A DNA stretch of 64,000 nt from NCBI RefSeq assembly GCF_000769405.2, contig NZ_CP053439.1, forward strand, positions 186,001-250,000, read 5' to 3'. Both the position numbers and the translations under genes were made by a program. This document shows, in pieces, positions 36,101 through 45,247 of the stretch (its first letter is position 1; each line of letters starts with the position of its first letter). Origin of the DNA: Rhizobium brockwellii. Its GTDB lineage: Bacteria > Pseudomonadota > Alphaproteobacteria > Rhizobiales > Rhizobiaceae. The notes under the pieces were generated by a model. The model saw only the letters and a list, made by a program, of their open reading frames with translations, made no database searches and had not been told where the DNA came from.

Positions 36101-36692
36101 CATCCTGATGCTCCGTCGCATCCGTATGCCGCGTGCCGAACATGATGGCGAAGCAGGCAAGCACCAGCGTTGCGACGAGCGGCAGGTCGAGGAAGTAGAG
36201 ATTGCCGCTGCCGATGCCGTAATCGGACGGATTGACCATGGCGCTGACGGTGCTGGAGATCGCCTTGAGCTGCAGCGCGATATAAGGAATGGCGCCGATC
36301 AGCGAGATCAATGCGACGATCGTTGCGACCGTCGAGTTCTTGCCGTAGCGCGCGGCGACGAAATCGGCCACCGATGTGAGCTTCTCCGCCTTGGCGAGCT
36401 CAATGATGCGGCGAAGCAGCGGCATACCGAGCGTGAAGACAAGGATGGGACCGATATAGATGCCGGCAAATTCCAACCCGCGCTGCGCCGCAAGCCCGAC
36501 GCTGCCGAAATAGGTCCAGGAGGTGCAGTAGATCGCAAGGCTCAGCGCATAGACCACCGGCCAGCCGCCTTCCAGCGTGCGCGGGCCGAGCGCGCCCTGG
36601 CTGCGGTTCTTGCGGTCGCCATAGCTTGCCACGGCGAAAAGCAGGAGCAGATAGCCGAAGGCAGACGCGAATATGACCCAGCCTGGAAGCAT
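33174..36692 (-). CDS. SSS-PAS hybrid histidine kinase / response regulator (NahK/ErcS-like)
   Basis: 1172 residues; start at 36692 is backed by a GGAGGGTC SD, rejecting an ATG eight codons earlier. Domains: a sodium:solute-symporter-like membrane domain with about 12-13 TMs (1-490), a linker, a PAS domain (about 630-740, NRLTIWNRRFRQLLDLPESA), a coiled coil (LEQRVAERTAELTRVNREL), DHp with FFAAAGHDILQPLNAA (His816), HATPase (NLVSNAIKYT, DSGIGIPPSKF, GLGLGLSIVDR) and a C-terminal receiver with IVIADYHLGDG (Asp1099) and HKPVRP. All catalytic residues are present. Such kinases sense transported or redox-linked signals; the input is unknown. Confidence 0.93.
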   Translation of the reverse strand: MLPGWVIFASAFGYLLLLFAVASYGDRKNRSQGALGPRTLEGGWPVVYALSLAIYCTSWTYFGSVGLAAQRGLEFAGIYIGPILVFTLGMPLLRRIIELAKAEKLTSVADFVAARYGKNSTVATIVALISLIGAIPYIALQLKAISSTVSAMVNPSDYGIGSGNLYFLDLPLVATLVLACFAIMFGTRHTDATEHQDGLILAVSMESVVKLVAFLTAGVCVIWFLFDGPTDLWRKTVDNELVMSALSYHTPISRWITLIILSAFAIILLPRQFHVTVVENRTPKQLKLAGFLFPTYLISINLFVLPVAIGGLLTFGGTGNADFYMLSLPLAGQMPVVSLIIFIGGFSAATAMVIVDSVALSIMVSNDIIMPIFLRRKLAGRASQRDDFAKTLLNIRRSAIFAVLLFGYAYYRSTDSTAGLASIGLLSFAAIAQIAPALFGGLIWRRANARGAILGLTSGFVIWVYLLFLPSLGGPDYSYVASAVLGFIFPGTTLFTAPDADPLVNATAMSLLVNTAFFVVGSLTRNAKPLERIQAGIFVKRHSRSQFATRGWKTRISVGDLKAAISRYLGEERMQRSFTTYEQSSGRKLEDEQPADMALIHFSEQLLGSAIGSSSARLVLSLILQKIEDASSDTAWLLDQASEALQYNQDMLQTALSQMDQGIAVFDSSNRLTIWNRRFRQLLDLPESAGQVGFPLSEIVTTLSQRGDIAPGDLSQTVRHFLTLDKPFSLVLGGGERIIEVRSNAMPDKGIVATFTDITQRVSADQALKQANETLEQRVAERTAELTRVNRELGEARAAADEANIGKTRFFAAAGHDILQPLNAARLYSSALVERMAQSENSLIVRNIDSALESVETILGAVLDISRLDTGAMRPRLASVALSDLLKRIETDFAPIAREKQLKLVVMPTSLRVRSDPNLLRRLVQNLVSNAIKYTISGKVLVGARRRGNQVIIQVIDSGIGIPPSKFRTVFKEFARLDEGAKTASGLGLGLSIVDRIARVLNHPVELQSTHGKGTEFRIAMPLDVSRPAAAAAAVAPADRPGQALSGLKILCIDNEPKILEGMQLLISGWGCEVESLDCLADVTTLDGQQGPPDIVIADYHLGDGTGIAAILHLRRQFGADIPALLITADRTPEVRSEAERHGIAVQHKPVRPAALRAYITQISGLKRAAAE

Positions 36693-36823
36693 TGACCCTC
36701 CGCCGGCGGAAAACACGCCGGGACCTCCCGCAACGTGGGTAGCTTAAGTCATTTCAGACGCTTTGAAAATTGCTGGCCGTCTAGGCCTTAAGTCAAAGAC
36801 CGCGGGAGAGGTATTGCTGGATA

Positions 36824-36852
36824 ATTGCGATTGCCGATTGATTAATCGCAAT
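36824..36852. promoter_or_regulatory. Inverted repeat upstream of mscL
   Basis: ATTGCGATT-N11-AATCGCAAT, nine-base perfect arms, 62 bp before the mscL start. It could be a regulator-binding site or an RNA hairpin in the leader. The centre repeats GATTG, which weakens a simple dimer-site reading. Confidence 0.45.
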
Positions 36853-36914
36853 GAAGATGTAGCTAATAAATTCCATTGCATATGTTTGAAATGGATCAAA
36901 GGGAGACGGATCCG

Positions 36915-37352
36915 ATGCTCAATGAGTTCAAGGCCTTTATCGCCCGCGGCAATGTCATGGATCTTGCAGTCGGCGTCATCATCGGCGGCGCCTTCGGTGG
37001 CATCGTCAAATCTTTGGTGGATGACCTCATTATGCCGATCGTCGGCGCCATTTTCGGCGGTTTCGATTTTTCGAATTACTTCCTCCCACTGTCGTCGGCC
37101 GTCAACGCACAGTCGCTCGCCGCCGCCCGCGAGCAGGGAGCGGTGTTTGCCTATGGCAGCTTCCTCACCGTGCTCATCAACTTCCTCATTCTCGCTTGGA
37201 TCATCTTTCTGATGGTCAAGGGCGTGAACACCCTGCGTGCCCAGGTCGAGCGCCAGGAAAAGGCAGCACCGGAAGAGCCGCCACCGCCACCGGCAGACGT
37301 TCAGCTGCTGACGGAAATCCGCGATCTTCTCGCCAAGCGCCCGACGGCTTGA
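36915..37352 (+). CDS. mscL: Large-conductance mechanosensitive channel MscL
   Basis: 145 residues from ATG 36915. The S1/TM1 segment [20 protein letters not shown] and [20 protein letters not shown] is the conserved gate region, and TM2 ([20 protein letters not shown]) plus a Pro-rich C-terminal helix complete the channel. Inner membrane; opens under hypo-osmotic stress to release solutes. Single gene, next to nothing functionally related. Confidence 0.96.
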   Translation: MLNEFKAFIARGNVMDLAVGVIIGGAFGGIVKSLVDDLIMPIVGAIFGGFDFSNYFLPLSSAVNAQSLAAAREQGAVFAYGSFLTVLINFLILAWIIFLMVKGVNTLRAQVERQEKAAPEEPPPPPADVQLLTEIRDLLAKRPTA

Positions 37353-37474
37353 TCCGGGCTGGAGCCCGTCCGCTGCGGCCGGGCTCATTCATCACCAAAA
37401 TCGATATGCCATCACTGGTTATCATGGGATTTGCCGGCGCAAATCCGCTATGAAGGCGGAAACCGGAGATATGC

Positions 37475-38641
37475 ATGTCGATCGTCAGCAGCCTTAGCCC
37501 GCGCGCCCTGGCGGCGCCCGAAAGCGGGATCGTCGAACTCGTCAACTATGCCCGTGGCCGCGAAGGCCTGCTTCCGCTCTGGGTGGGTGAGGGCGACCTG
37601 CCGACCCCTGACTTCATCAGCAGGGCGGCGATGGATGCGCTTGCTAGCGGCGAGACCTTCTACACCTGGCAGCGCGGCATTCCGGAGCTTCGCCAGGCGC
37701 TTTCCGATTATTACGACAGACATTTCGGACTCCGGCTTCCGGTCGAGCATTTCTATGTCACCGGTTCCGGCATGCAGGCGATCCAGATCGCCGTGCAGGC
37801 GCTGACCTCGCCTGATGACGAACTGGTTTACCTCTCGCCTTCCTGGCCGAATATCGCCGCCGCTCTTGAAATCTCAGGTGCGCGCTCCGTTGGTGTCGAG
37901 CTGCAGTTTGAAGGCGGCAAATGGGCGGTCGATCTTGACCGCATCGAAACCGCGATTACGCCGAAGACCAAGGGCATCTTCATCAACACGCCGTCGAACC
38001 CGACGGGCTGGACGGCAACGAAGCAGGATCTTGGCGATCTCCTGGCGCTTGCCCGCAAGCACGACCTCTGGATCATGGCGGACGAAATCTACGCCCGCTA
38101 CTATTTTGCCGGCGGCCGCGCCCCCTCTTTCCTCGATGTGATGGAACCGGACGATAAGATCATCTTCGTCAATTCCTTTTCGAAGAACTGGTCGATGACC
38201 GGCTGGCGCGTCGGCTGGATCGTAGCACCCCCTGAAATGGGCCAGGTGCTCGAAAACCTCATCCAGTATTCGACATCGGGGGTGGCGCAGTTCATGCAGA
38301 AGGGCGCCGTCGCAGCCCTTGATCAAGGCGACGATTTCGTCGCTGCCAATATCGCCAAGGCGGCCCGCTCTCGCGACATTCTCTGCGATGCGCTTGTCGC
38401 CACCAACCGCGTCGAGACACTGAAACCGGACGGCGCGATCTATGCCTTCCTGAAGATCGACGGCGTCACTGAGAGCCGCAAGGCAGCGCTCGACATCGTC
38501 GACAAGACAGGCGTCGGGCTTGCCCCCGGAACAGCCTTCGGACCGGGCGGCGAACTCTTCCTGCGCGCCTGTTTCCTGCGCGACCCCACGCAGGTGGCGG
38601 TCGCCGCCGAGCGCCTCTGCGACTATATCCTCAAGCTCTGA
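37475..38641 (+). CDS. PLP-dependent aminotransferase (class I/II)
   Basis: 388 residues, whole-length fold-type I enzyme: LPLWVGEGDLPTPDFISRAA, ETFYTWQRGIPELRQAL, TGSGMQAIQIAVQALTS, INTPSNPTGWTATKQDL (the N-P-T-G motif), DEIYARYYF, and the PLP lysine in NSFSKNWSMTGWRVGWI. AspB-like family in rhizobia, so it could act on aspartate, aromatic amino acids or a related ligand. Monocistronic. Confidence 0.9.
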   Translation: MSIVSSLSPRALAAPESGIVELVNYARGREGLLPLWVGEGDLPTPDFISRAAMDALASGETFYTWQRGIPELRQALSDYYDRHFGLRLPVEHFYVTGSGMQAIQIAVQALTSPDDELVYLSPSWPNIAAALEISGARSVGVELQFEGGKWAVDLDRIETAITPKTKGIFINTPSNPTGWTATKQDLGDLLALARKHDLWIMADEIYARYYFAGGRAPSFLDVMEPDDKIIFVNSFSKNWSMTGWRVGWIVAPPEMGQVLENLIQYSTSGVAQFMQKGAVAALDQGDDFVAANIAKAARSRDILCDALVATNRVETLKPDGAIYAFLKIDGVTESRKAALDIVDKTGVGLAPGTAFGPGGELFLRACFLRDPTQVAVAAERLCDYILKL

Positions 38642-38838
38642 GAAGCGTCGGCCAAGTCGATTTTGTGCCGGAATCGCCGGATCGATAAAACTCTAGCAAA
38701 GCCCGAAATCGGCCTCTAACCACGACTCCAAACTTACCGGTTCAAAGGCCTTCCAAACGCCGTTCGATAAGAAAATTGGAAAGAAAAACCGGCGCCTGAT
38801 GCCCCTGCTTATAAAAAACGAAAGCAGGGATGCGGGAC

Positions 38839-39873
38839 ATGGCAGTTTTGGTGACGGGCGGGGCCGGTTATATCGGCAGTCACATGGTTTGGGCGCTGCT
38901 CGATGCGGGCGAGGATGTGGTCGTGCTCGACCGCCTCTCCACAGGCTTTCGCTGGGCCGTGGCGCCGGCGGCGCGTTTCTATCTCGGCGACGTTGCCGAT
39001 CCCGACATATTGAAAAAGGTCTTCATCGAAAACGACATCGAGGCGATCATCCATTTCGCCGGCTCTGCCGTCGTCCCGGTCTCGGTCGCCGATCCGCTCT
39101 CCTATTACGACAACAATTCCGGCAAGACCCGGGCGCTGCTGAGCGCTTCGGTCAAGGCAGGTATCCGCAACTTCGTCTTCTCCTCGACGGCGGCCGTCTA
39201 CGGCCAGCAAAAGACCGACCTGCCGGTGAAGGAGACGGCCCCTCTCAATCCGGAAAATCCCTACGGCCAGTCGAAGCTGATGACCGAATTCATGCTGCGC
39301 GATGCCGCCGCCGCCTATGATTTCAACTATGTCGCGCTTCGTTATTTCAACGTCGCCGGCGCCGACCCGCACCACCGTGCCGGCCAGTCGACCTCAGGCG
39401 CCACCCACCTGATCAAGGTCGCCTGCGAGGCAGCGCTCGGCAGGCGCGACAGCGTCAATGTCTACGGCATCGACTATCCCACCCATGACGGCACCGGCGT
39501 GCGCGACTACATCCATGTCAGCGATCTCACGGATGCACATCTGAAAGCGCTGCAGCACCTGCGCAGGGACAAGGGCTCGCTCGTGGCCAATTGTGGTTAC
39601 GGCAGCGGCTATTCCGTGCTCGATGTGCTGAACATGGTCACCCGCCTGCACGGGCATTCCTTCAAGATCCACATGGCGCCGCGCCGCGCCGGCGATTCGG
39701 CAAGCGTCGTGGCGGACGCTTCGCTCGCCCGGCAGGTGCTCGACTGGAAGCCCAGATACGATTCGCTCGAAACCATCGTCCAGAGCTCGCTCGATTGGGA
39801 ACTGTTCCTGTCGAACAAGAATGTCGACGACCTGCACAGCATCCACCGGGCACTCGCCGCCGCTTCGTTCTGA
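38839..39873 (+). CDS. galE: UDP-glucose 4-epimerase
   Basis: 344 residues from the second ATG (38839, MAVLVTGGAGYIGSHMV), supported by AGGG nine bases upstream. Extended SDR: GGAGYIGSHM (NAD+), DRLSTGF, DPDILKKVF, FSSTAAVYGQQ with the Ser/Thr, and YGQSKLMTEFMLRDA with catalytic Tyr and Lys; late YIHVSDLTDAHLKAL. Interconverts UDP-glucose and UDP-galactose for exopolysaccharide or lipopolysaccharide; length is normal for the family. Confidence 0.95.
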   Translation: MAVLVTGGAGYIGSHMVWALLDAGEDVVVLDRLSTGFRWAVAPAARFYLGDVADPDILKKVFIENDIEAIIHFAGSAVVPVSVADPLSYYDNNSGKTRALLSASVKAGIRNFVFSSTAAVYGQQKTDLPVKETAPLNPENPYGQSKLMTEFMLRDAAAAYDFNYVALRYFNVAGADPHHRAGQSTSGATHLIKVACEAALGRRDSVNVYGIDYPTHDGTGVRDYIHVSDLTDAHLKALQHLRRDKGSLVANCGYGSGYSVLDVLNMVTRLHGHSFKIHMAPRRAGDSASVVADASLARQVLDWKPRYDSLETIVQSSLDWELFLSNKNVDDLHSIHRALAAASF

Positions 39874-39978
39874 TCCGGGAACCCGTTTACCATCCCCGCG
39901 CCTGCGGGGGCGCATGCGTTACGTGAATAAGGAAAATCAAGCTTTCTCTGGCTGGCTCTGGCCAACGGAAAAGAGAAG

Positions 39979-41940
39979 ATGAAGAACTTTCTGGCCTCAT
40001 TGCAGCTGCAAAAAGACAATCCGACGCTTCTGCTGGCGCAGTTCCGGGCCCTGTCGTCGCAGATTCCCATTCTCTATGTCCTGTTGATTATCAACGCCCT
40101 TGCCGTGGCGATCACCCACCTAAAATCCGCCCCCCTTTGGCTCTCGCTCTACATTCCCGTGACCTTGAGCGTCGTCTGTGTCTTCCGTCTCTGCTGGTGG
40201 GAGATCAGGGGCAAGGAAGATGTGACCGCCGAGCGGGCCTACAGGCTGATGAAGATCACGATGGCAGGCGCCGGTATCCTGACCGTCGCTTTCGGCGGCT
40301 GGGCGATTGCGCTTTACCAATATGGCGATGCTTCCCAGCAGGGCCAGATCGCCTACTTCCTCGTCGTGACAGGCATTTCCTGCATCTTTTGCCTGATGCA
40401 TCTGCCGATGGCGGCGGCGCTGACCACGGTCATCACCTTCTCGGCCATGGTCGCGACCTTCATGTTTTCGGGCAATCCCGTTTTCGTCGCGACGGCCATC
40501 AGCGGCCTCTTCCTGATCCTGCCCTTCCTCCGGGTGATCAACAGCTATTTCCAGAATTTCGTCGGTCTCGTGCAATTGACCGAGGAGCTGAAGCAGAAGC
40601 AGGCGGAAGCCGAGGAGTTGAACCTCGTCAACAGCCGCAACGCGCTGCATGACCAATTGACGGGCCTTGCCAATCGCCGCAGCTTCTTTCTCTCGCTGGA
40701 AAAACGGCTGCAGAAGGATCCGTCCTCGCCGCCCGTCCTCGGCATTCTCGATCTCGATGGCTTCAAACCTGTTAACGACGTCTTCGGCCATGCCGCCGGC
40801 GATCTCGTGCTGAAGGAGACTGCCCGCCGCTTCGTCGCGCTGGTCGGCGAAGAGGGCATCGTCTCCCGTCTCGGCGGTGATGAGTTCGGGATCATCTTCC
40901 CCTGCTCAATGACACGCCAGGCGATCGCCGATCTCGGCCAGGCGCTCTGCGCCGCCGTCCGCGACCCTTTCGAAATCCCCGACGGCTCGGTCCGCGTCTT
41001 CGGTTCCTGCGGCATCGTCTATCCCGATATCGGCGAGTACACCGCCGAGGATCTCTACGAGAAAGCGGACTTCGCCCTCTACCAGGTCAAGAGCAAGCGC
41101 AGCAGCGGCGTCGAATTCTTCTCGGCCGACCACGAGAAGATCCTGACGCAGCGCCACCTGATCGAACTCGAGCTACAGGCGAACGATTTCGCCAAGGAAT
41201 TGAAACTCGATTATCAGCCGATCGTCGAATTGAGGAGCGGCCGCGTCGTCGCCTACGAGGCGCTGGCCCGCTGGGACAGCGCCCGCTTCGGCCGCATCAG
41301 CCCAGACGCCTTCATCCCCGCTGCCGAGCGCACGGCGGTCATCGGCCGCATGACCCGCATCCTTTTCGCCAAGGCGCTCGAAGCGCTGGCAATCATTCCA
41401 CGGCATCTCAGGCTGTCCTTTAATCTCTCGGCGCGCGATATCTGCGACCACGAGACCTCGATGGCGCTGCTCGCCATGATCACCCGCTCCGGCATTGATC
41501 CGAAGCGCATCGAATTCGAGATTACCGAGACCGCGCTACTCTCCGATTTCGACACCGCCGACCAGGTGATATCTATGCTGCGCGCTGCCGGCATCTCGAT
41601 TGCGCTCGACGATTTCGGCACCGGCTATTCGAGCCTCAGCCACATTCATCGCCTCGCCTTCGACAAGCTGAAGATCGACAAGTCCTTCGTGATGAACTTC
41701 GATCGCGACGCCCGTTGCATGAACATCACCCGCTCGGTCGCCAATCTCTGCCAGAACCTCGGCATTGCCTCCGTCGCCGAAGGCGTCGAAAGCGAAGAGA
41801 TTGCCGAGGGATTGAAGGCGATGGGCGTTCGTCTGGCGCAGGGCTATCATTTCTCGCGGCCGCTGCCACTCGAACTTGCCATCGATTACGCCGCCCGGTG
41901 CGAGGCCGCAGCCTCTGCCCGCAAATCGCTGTCTGCCTGA
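39979..41940 (+). CDS. Membrane GGDEF-EAL protein (c-di-GMP synthesis/hydrolysis)
   Basis: 653 residues. Five or six TM segments (about 25-195) form an N-terminal sensor with no recognisable periplasmic domain, then a coiled coil, a GGDEF domain with intact GGDEF at 299-303 (LGGDEFGIIFP) and an EAL domain with AYEALARWDS (Glu427), NLSARDI, EITETALL, DDFGTGYSSLS, KIDKSFV and VAEGVESEEIAE. The inhibitory RxxD I-site five residues before GGDEF is absent. Both catalytic sets look competent, so net activity cannot be told from sequence. Confidence 0.93.
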   Translation: MKNFLASLQLQKDNPTLLLAQFRALSSQIPILYVLLIINALAVAITHLKSAPLWLSLYIPVTLSVVCVFRLCWWEIRGKEDVTAERAYRLMKITMAGAGILTVAFGGWAIALYQYGDASQQGQIAYFLVVTGISCIFCLMHLPMAAALTTVITFSAMVATFMFSGNPVFVATAISGLFLILPFLRVINSYFQNFVGLVQLTEELKQKQAEAEELNLVNSRNALHDQLTGLANRRSFFLSLEKRLQKDPSSPPVLGILDLDGFKPVNDVFGHAAGDLVLKETARRFVALVGEEGIVSRLGGDEFGIIFPCSMTRQAIADLGQALCAAVRDPFEIPDGSVRVFGSCGIVYPDIGEYTAEDLYEKADFALYQVKSKRSSGVEFFSADHEKILTQRHLIELELQANDFAKELKLDYQPIVELRSGRVVAYEALARWDSARFGRISPDAFIPAAERTAVIGRMTRILFAKALEALAIIPRHLRLSFNLSARDICDHETSMALLAMITRSGIDPKRIEFEITETALLSDFDTADQVISMLRAAGISIALDDFGTGYSSLSHIHRLAFDKLKIDKSFVMNFDRDARCMNITRSVANLCQNLGIASVAEGVESEEIAEGLKAMGVRLAQGYHFSRPLPLELAIDYAARCEAAASARKSLSA

Positions 41941-42009
41941 GCTACCTTAAATCGACTGGAGCGATGCGTCATCGTCGTCTATTCATGGTCGTAGTAGATG
42001 AGGTGAACC

Positions 42010-43074
42010 ATGCAGGACGGCGAACGGCAAAATGAAGTCATCATTGAACGGCGGGGTACCGCAGGCGTCATCCGGCTCAACCGGCCGCGAGCACTGAACA
42101 GCCTGACGTTGCCGATGATCCGCACGATCACCGCGGCCCTTCACGACTTTGCCGGTGATCCCGAGGTGGCGAGCGTCGTGGCGACGGGAGAGGGCGAACG
42201 CGGCTTCTGCGCCGGCGGCGATATCCGCGCCCTGCATGAGAGCGCCCGCGCCGGCGATGGCCTCGCAGGTACCTTCTGGCGCGAGGAGTTCCGCCTCAAC
42301 CATATGATTGCCGCCTATCCCAAACCCTATGTCGCGCTGATGGACGGCATCACCATGGGCGGCGGCGTCGGCCTGTCCTCGCATGGCCGCCACCGCGTCG
42401 TCACCGAGCGCACGCGGCTGGCCATGCCCGAAACCGGCATAGGCTATGTCCCGGATGTCGGCGCCACCTGGCTGCTGCCGCGTGGCCCTGGCGAGGCCGG
42501 AACATGGCTCGGTCTGACAGGGCTCGATATCGGTGCTGCCGATGCGATCCACGCTCGCCTTGCCGACCTTCAGATCGCCTCGTCGCGGCTTGGCCAAGTG
42601 ATCGATGCTCTCTCGGGCCTGCCGCGTGGCAGTTCATCCAGCGACGTCGATGCAGTGTTGCAGGGGCTTTCGGAGCCTCAGGGAGAAAGCCGGCTCAGGC
42701 AGAACGCGGCGGTGATCGATCGCGCATTCCGTTTCGACAGCGTCGAGGAGATCCTGGCGGCACTCGCAGAAGAGGAAGACGAATTCGCTGCCGAGACGCG
42801 CCGGGTGATGCTGACGCGTTCGCCGACCAGCCTGAAGCTCGCTTTGCGGCTGCTGAGAGCCGGTCGCCGCAGCGCCTCGCTTGCCGAATGCCTCGGCCGC
42901 GAACTCGGCGCCTGTCTGCAGATGCTTGATAATCCCGATTTCTTCGAGGGCATCCGCGCCGCCGTCATCGACAAGGACCGCAATCCGCAATGGTCGCCGG
43001 CAACTGTCGAGGCTGTGCAGGCATCAACGGTCGAGCATTTCTTGAAACCGGCCGAGCCGCCGCTTTCACTCTGA
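42010..43074 (+). CDS. 3-hydroxyisobutyryl-CoA hydrolase (HIBCH-like)
   Basis: 354 residues in a crotonase-fold HIBCH layout: IRLNRPRALNSLTLPMIRTI, GERGFCAGGDIRAL, KPYVALMDGITMGGGVGLSS with the Gly-rich oxyanion hole, MPETGIGYVPDVGATWLLP and the C-terminal domain LTRSPTSLKLALRLLRAGR. The family hydrolyses the valine-pathway intermediate 3-hydroxyisobutyryl-CoA; the long C-terminus separates it from simple enoyl-CoA hydratases. Convergent with the UvrD-type helicase, 11 bp between ends. Confidence 0.9.
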   Translation: MQDGERQNEVIIERRGTAGVIRLNRPRALNSLTLPMIRTITAALHDFAGDPEVASVVATGEGERGFCAGGDIRALHESARAGDGLAGTFWREEFRLNHMIAAYPKPYVALMDGITMGGGVGLSSHGRHRVVTERTRLAMPETGIGYVPDVGATWLLPRGPGEAGTWLGLTGLDIGAADAIHARLADLQIASSRLGQVIDALSGLPRGSSSSDVDAVLQGLSEPQGESRLRQNAAVIDRAFRFDSVEEILAALAEEEDEFAAETRRVMLTRSPTSLKLALRLLRAGRRSASLAECLGRELGACLQMLDNPDFFEGIRAAVIDKDRNPQWSPATVEAVQASTVEHFLKPAEPPLSL

Positions 43075-43085
43075 ACGCTATCCAG

Positions 43086-45143
43086 TTATCGCCACATGCC
43101 GCGCATGCGGGCGCCGACATCGATGCGCACCTGCCGCGCCTGCGCTTGCGCGGCCTCCGATTTTCCTTGCGGCCAGCTGCAAGCTTCGAAGAACTGCAGC
43201 AGGGTCGCGGGAATGAAGCGGCTGCGTGAGGCATAGACATGCCGGTCGCCCTGCGAGTTCTGCCCGTAGGTGAAGAAGCGTTGCGGCACGACGAGGTCGA
43301 GACCATCCCGGGCGCGTGTCATGGCGACATAGAGCAGCCGGCGTTCCTCTTCGATTTCGGCGGTGGTGCCGACGGCGAGATCGCTCGGTATACATCCGTC
43401 GACGACGTTCAGCATGAAGACCTTCGTCCATTCCTGGCCCTTGGCGGAATGAATGGTCGACAAGATGAGATAGTCTTCGTCGAGAAGCGGCACGCCCGCC
43501 TGGTCGCTGGTCGCATCCGGCGGATCGAGGGTGAGTTCGGTCAAAAATCGCTCGCGCGAGGCATAACCGCTAGCGATCTGCTCGAGCTGCAGCAGGTCGG
43601 CCTGCCGCGTCGTCGCATCCTCGTGCAGCCGTTCCAGATGCGGCGCATACCATTGCCGCGCCAGGCCGATCTCTGCCGGCCAGCCGGCCTTGCCGGTCTT
43701 CAGCTCCTGCAGCATCGAAACGAACATTGTCCAGTCCTCGCCGGAGCGCGGCGGCGCTGGCATGGCGCCAAGAGCAGTAATCGGGCTGGCATCCTCGGCC
43801 ATCAGGTCGAGCGTCTTCTGCGCCGTCGACGGGCCGACGCCCGGCAGGATCTGCATCAGCCGGAAGCCCGCCACCCGGTCGCGCGGATTCTGCGCGAAGC
43901 GAAGGGCGGCCAGCATGTCCTTCACATGCGCGCTGTCGAGAAACTTCAGCCCGCCGAATTTGACGAAGGGGATGTTGCGCCGGGTCAACTCGACCTCCAG
44001 CGGCCCGCTGTGATGCGAGGCACGAAAGAGCACGGCCTGCTGCTTGAGCTTCAGGCCTTCCTCGCGATTGTCGAGCACCATGTCGGTGATATACCGCGCC
44101 TGCTCGGCCTCGTCGCGCACGGTGACAAGGCGCGGCCGCTCGGACGATTGCCGCTCGGTCCAGAGATTCTTGGTGAAGCGCTCCGAGGCGAGATCGATGA
44201 CGGCGTTGGCGGCGGCGAGGATCGGCTGCGTCGAGCGGTAGTTGCGGTCGAGCGTGACGATATTGGCGGCCGGGCTGAAGGCGGCGGGAAAATCGAGGAT
44301 ATTGCGCACCGTCGCGGCGCGGAAGGAATAGATCGACTGCGCATCGTCACCGACGACGGTCAGCCCCTGGCCTTGGGGCTTCAGCGCCAGCAGGATCGAG
44401 GCCTGCAGCCGGTTGGTGTCCTGATATTCGTCGACCAGCACATGGTCGAAGCGGCTGCCGATATCCTCCGCAATCATTTCTTCGCCAACCATCTGCGCCC
44501 AGTAGAGCAGCAGATCGTCGTAATCGAGCACGTTCTGGCTCTGCTTGGCCTCGACATAACTGGCGAAGAGTTCGCGCAGCTGTTTCTCCCACGTCGCGCA
44601 CCAGGGAAAGACGTCGCGCAGCACGAGGTCGAGCGCGGTTTCCGAATTCACCGCCCTGGAATAGATGGCAAGGCATGTGCCCTTTGTGGGAAAGCGGCTT
44701 TCCGTCTTCGAGAAGCCGAGGTCGTGCCGGATGAGGTTCATCAGATCGGCGCTGTCTTCGCGGTCGTGGATGGTAAACCCAGGATCGAGACCGATCTGCT
44801 CCGCATAATCGCGCAGCAGCCGGGCGCCGATGCCGTGGAAGGTGCCGGACCAGGAAAGCGCATCCGCCATCACGCCGGCATTCGCACCAAGCACGTCGCG
44901 GCAGATGCGCTCGACGCGTCGTGCCATCTCGGCTGCTGCCCGGCGCGAGAAGGTCATCAGCAGAATGCGGCGGGGATCGGCGCCTTTGACGATCAGATGG
45001 GCGACGCGATGCGCCAAAGTATTCGTCTTGCCGGAGCCGGCGCCGGCAATGACCAGCAGCGGCCCGGCAATATGGCTGCCGTCGATGAGCGTGCCGTGCT
45101 CGACGGCCATGCGCTGCTGCGGATTGAGCTTTTCGAGATACAT
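43086..45143 (-). CDS. UvrD/PcrA-type ATP-dependent helicase
   Basis: 685 residues. Superfamily 1A motifs: Q motif LNPQQRMAVEH, Walker A VIAGAGSGKTNTLAHRVAHL (about 30-50), Walker B HVLVDEYQDTNRLQ, motif III VVGDDAQSIYSFRAA, motif IV LDRNYRSTQ, motif V TIHSAKGQEWTKVFML and motif VI LLYVAMTRARDGLDL. A cytoplasmic 3'-5' DNA helicase for repair or replication restart. C-terminus short relative to UvrD, closer to PcrA/Rep-like or rhizobial paralogues, so I do not assign a symbol. Confidence 0.93.
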   Translation of the reverse strand: MYLEKLNPQQRMAVEHGTLIDGSHIAGPLLVIAGAGSGKTNTLAHRVAHLIVKGADPRRILLMTFSRRAAAEMARRVERICRDVLGANAGVMADALSWSGTFHGIGARLLRDYAEQIGLDPGFTIHDREDSADLMNLIRHDLGFSKTESRFPTKGTCLAIYSRAVNSETALDLVLRDVFPWCATWEKQLRELFASYVEAKQSQNVLDYDDLLLYWAQMVGEEMIAEDIGSRFDHVLVDEYQDTNRLQASILLALKPQGQGLTVVGDDAQSIYSFRAATVRNILDFPAAFSPAANIVTLDRNYRSTQPILAAANAVIDLASERFTKNLWTERQSSERPRLVTVRDEAEQARYITDMVLDNREEGLKLKQQAVLFRASHHSGPLEVELTRRNIPFVKFGGLKFLDSAHVKDMLAALRFAQNPRDRVAGFRLMQILPGVGPSTAQKTLDLMAEDASPITALGAMPAPPRSGEDWTMFVSMLQELKTGKAGWPAEIGLARQWYAPHLERLHEDATTRQADLLQLEQIASGYASRERFLTELTLDPPDATSDQAGVPLLDEDYLILSTIHSAKGQEWTKVFMLNVVDGCIPSDLAVGTTAEIEEERRLLYVAMTRARDGLDLVVPQRFFTYGQNSQGDRHVYASRSRFIPATLLQFFEACSWPQGKSEAAQAQARQVRIDVGARMRGMWR

Positions 45144-45247
45144 CCAGCCGTCCGGTCGGGCTCCCGCAGAATCACTGGGGAAAGATTAGATGTTCCTTGA
45201 ATGTTCGCGATTGCCGCCTCTGTCAAGCGCCACGGCCCCCGAAGGCC

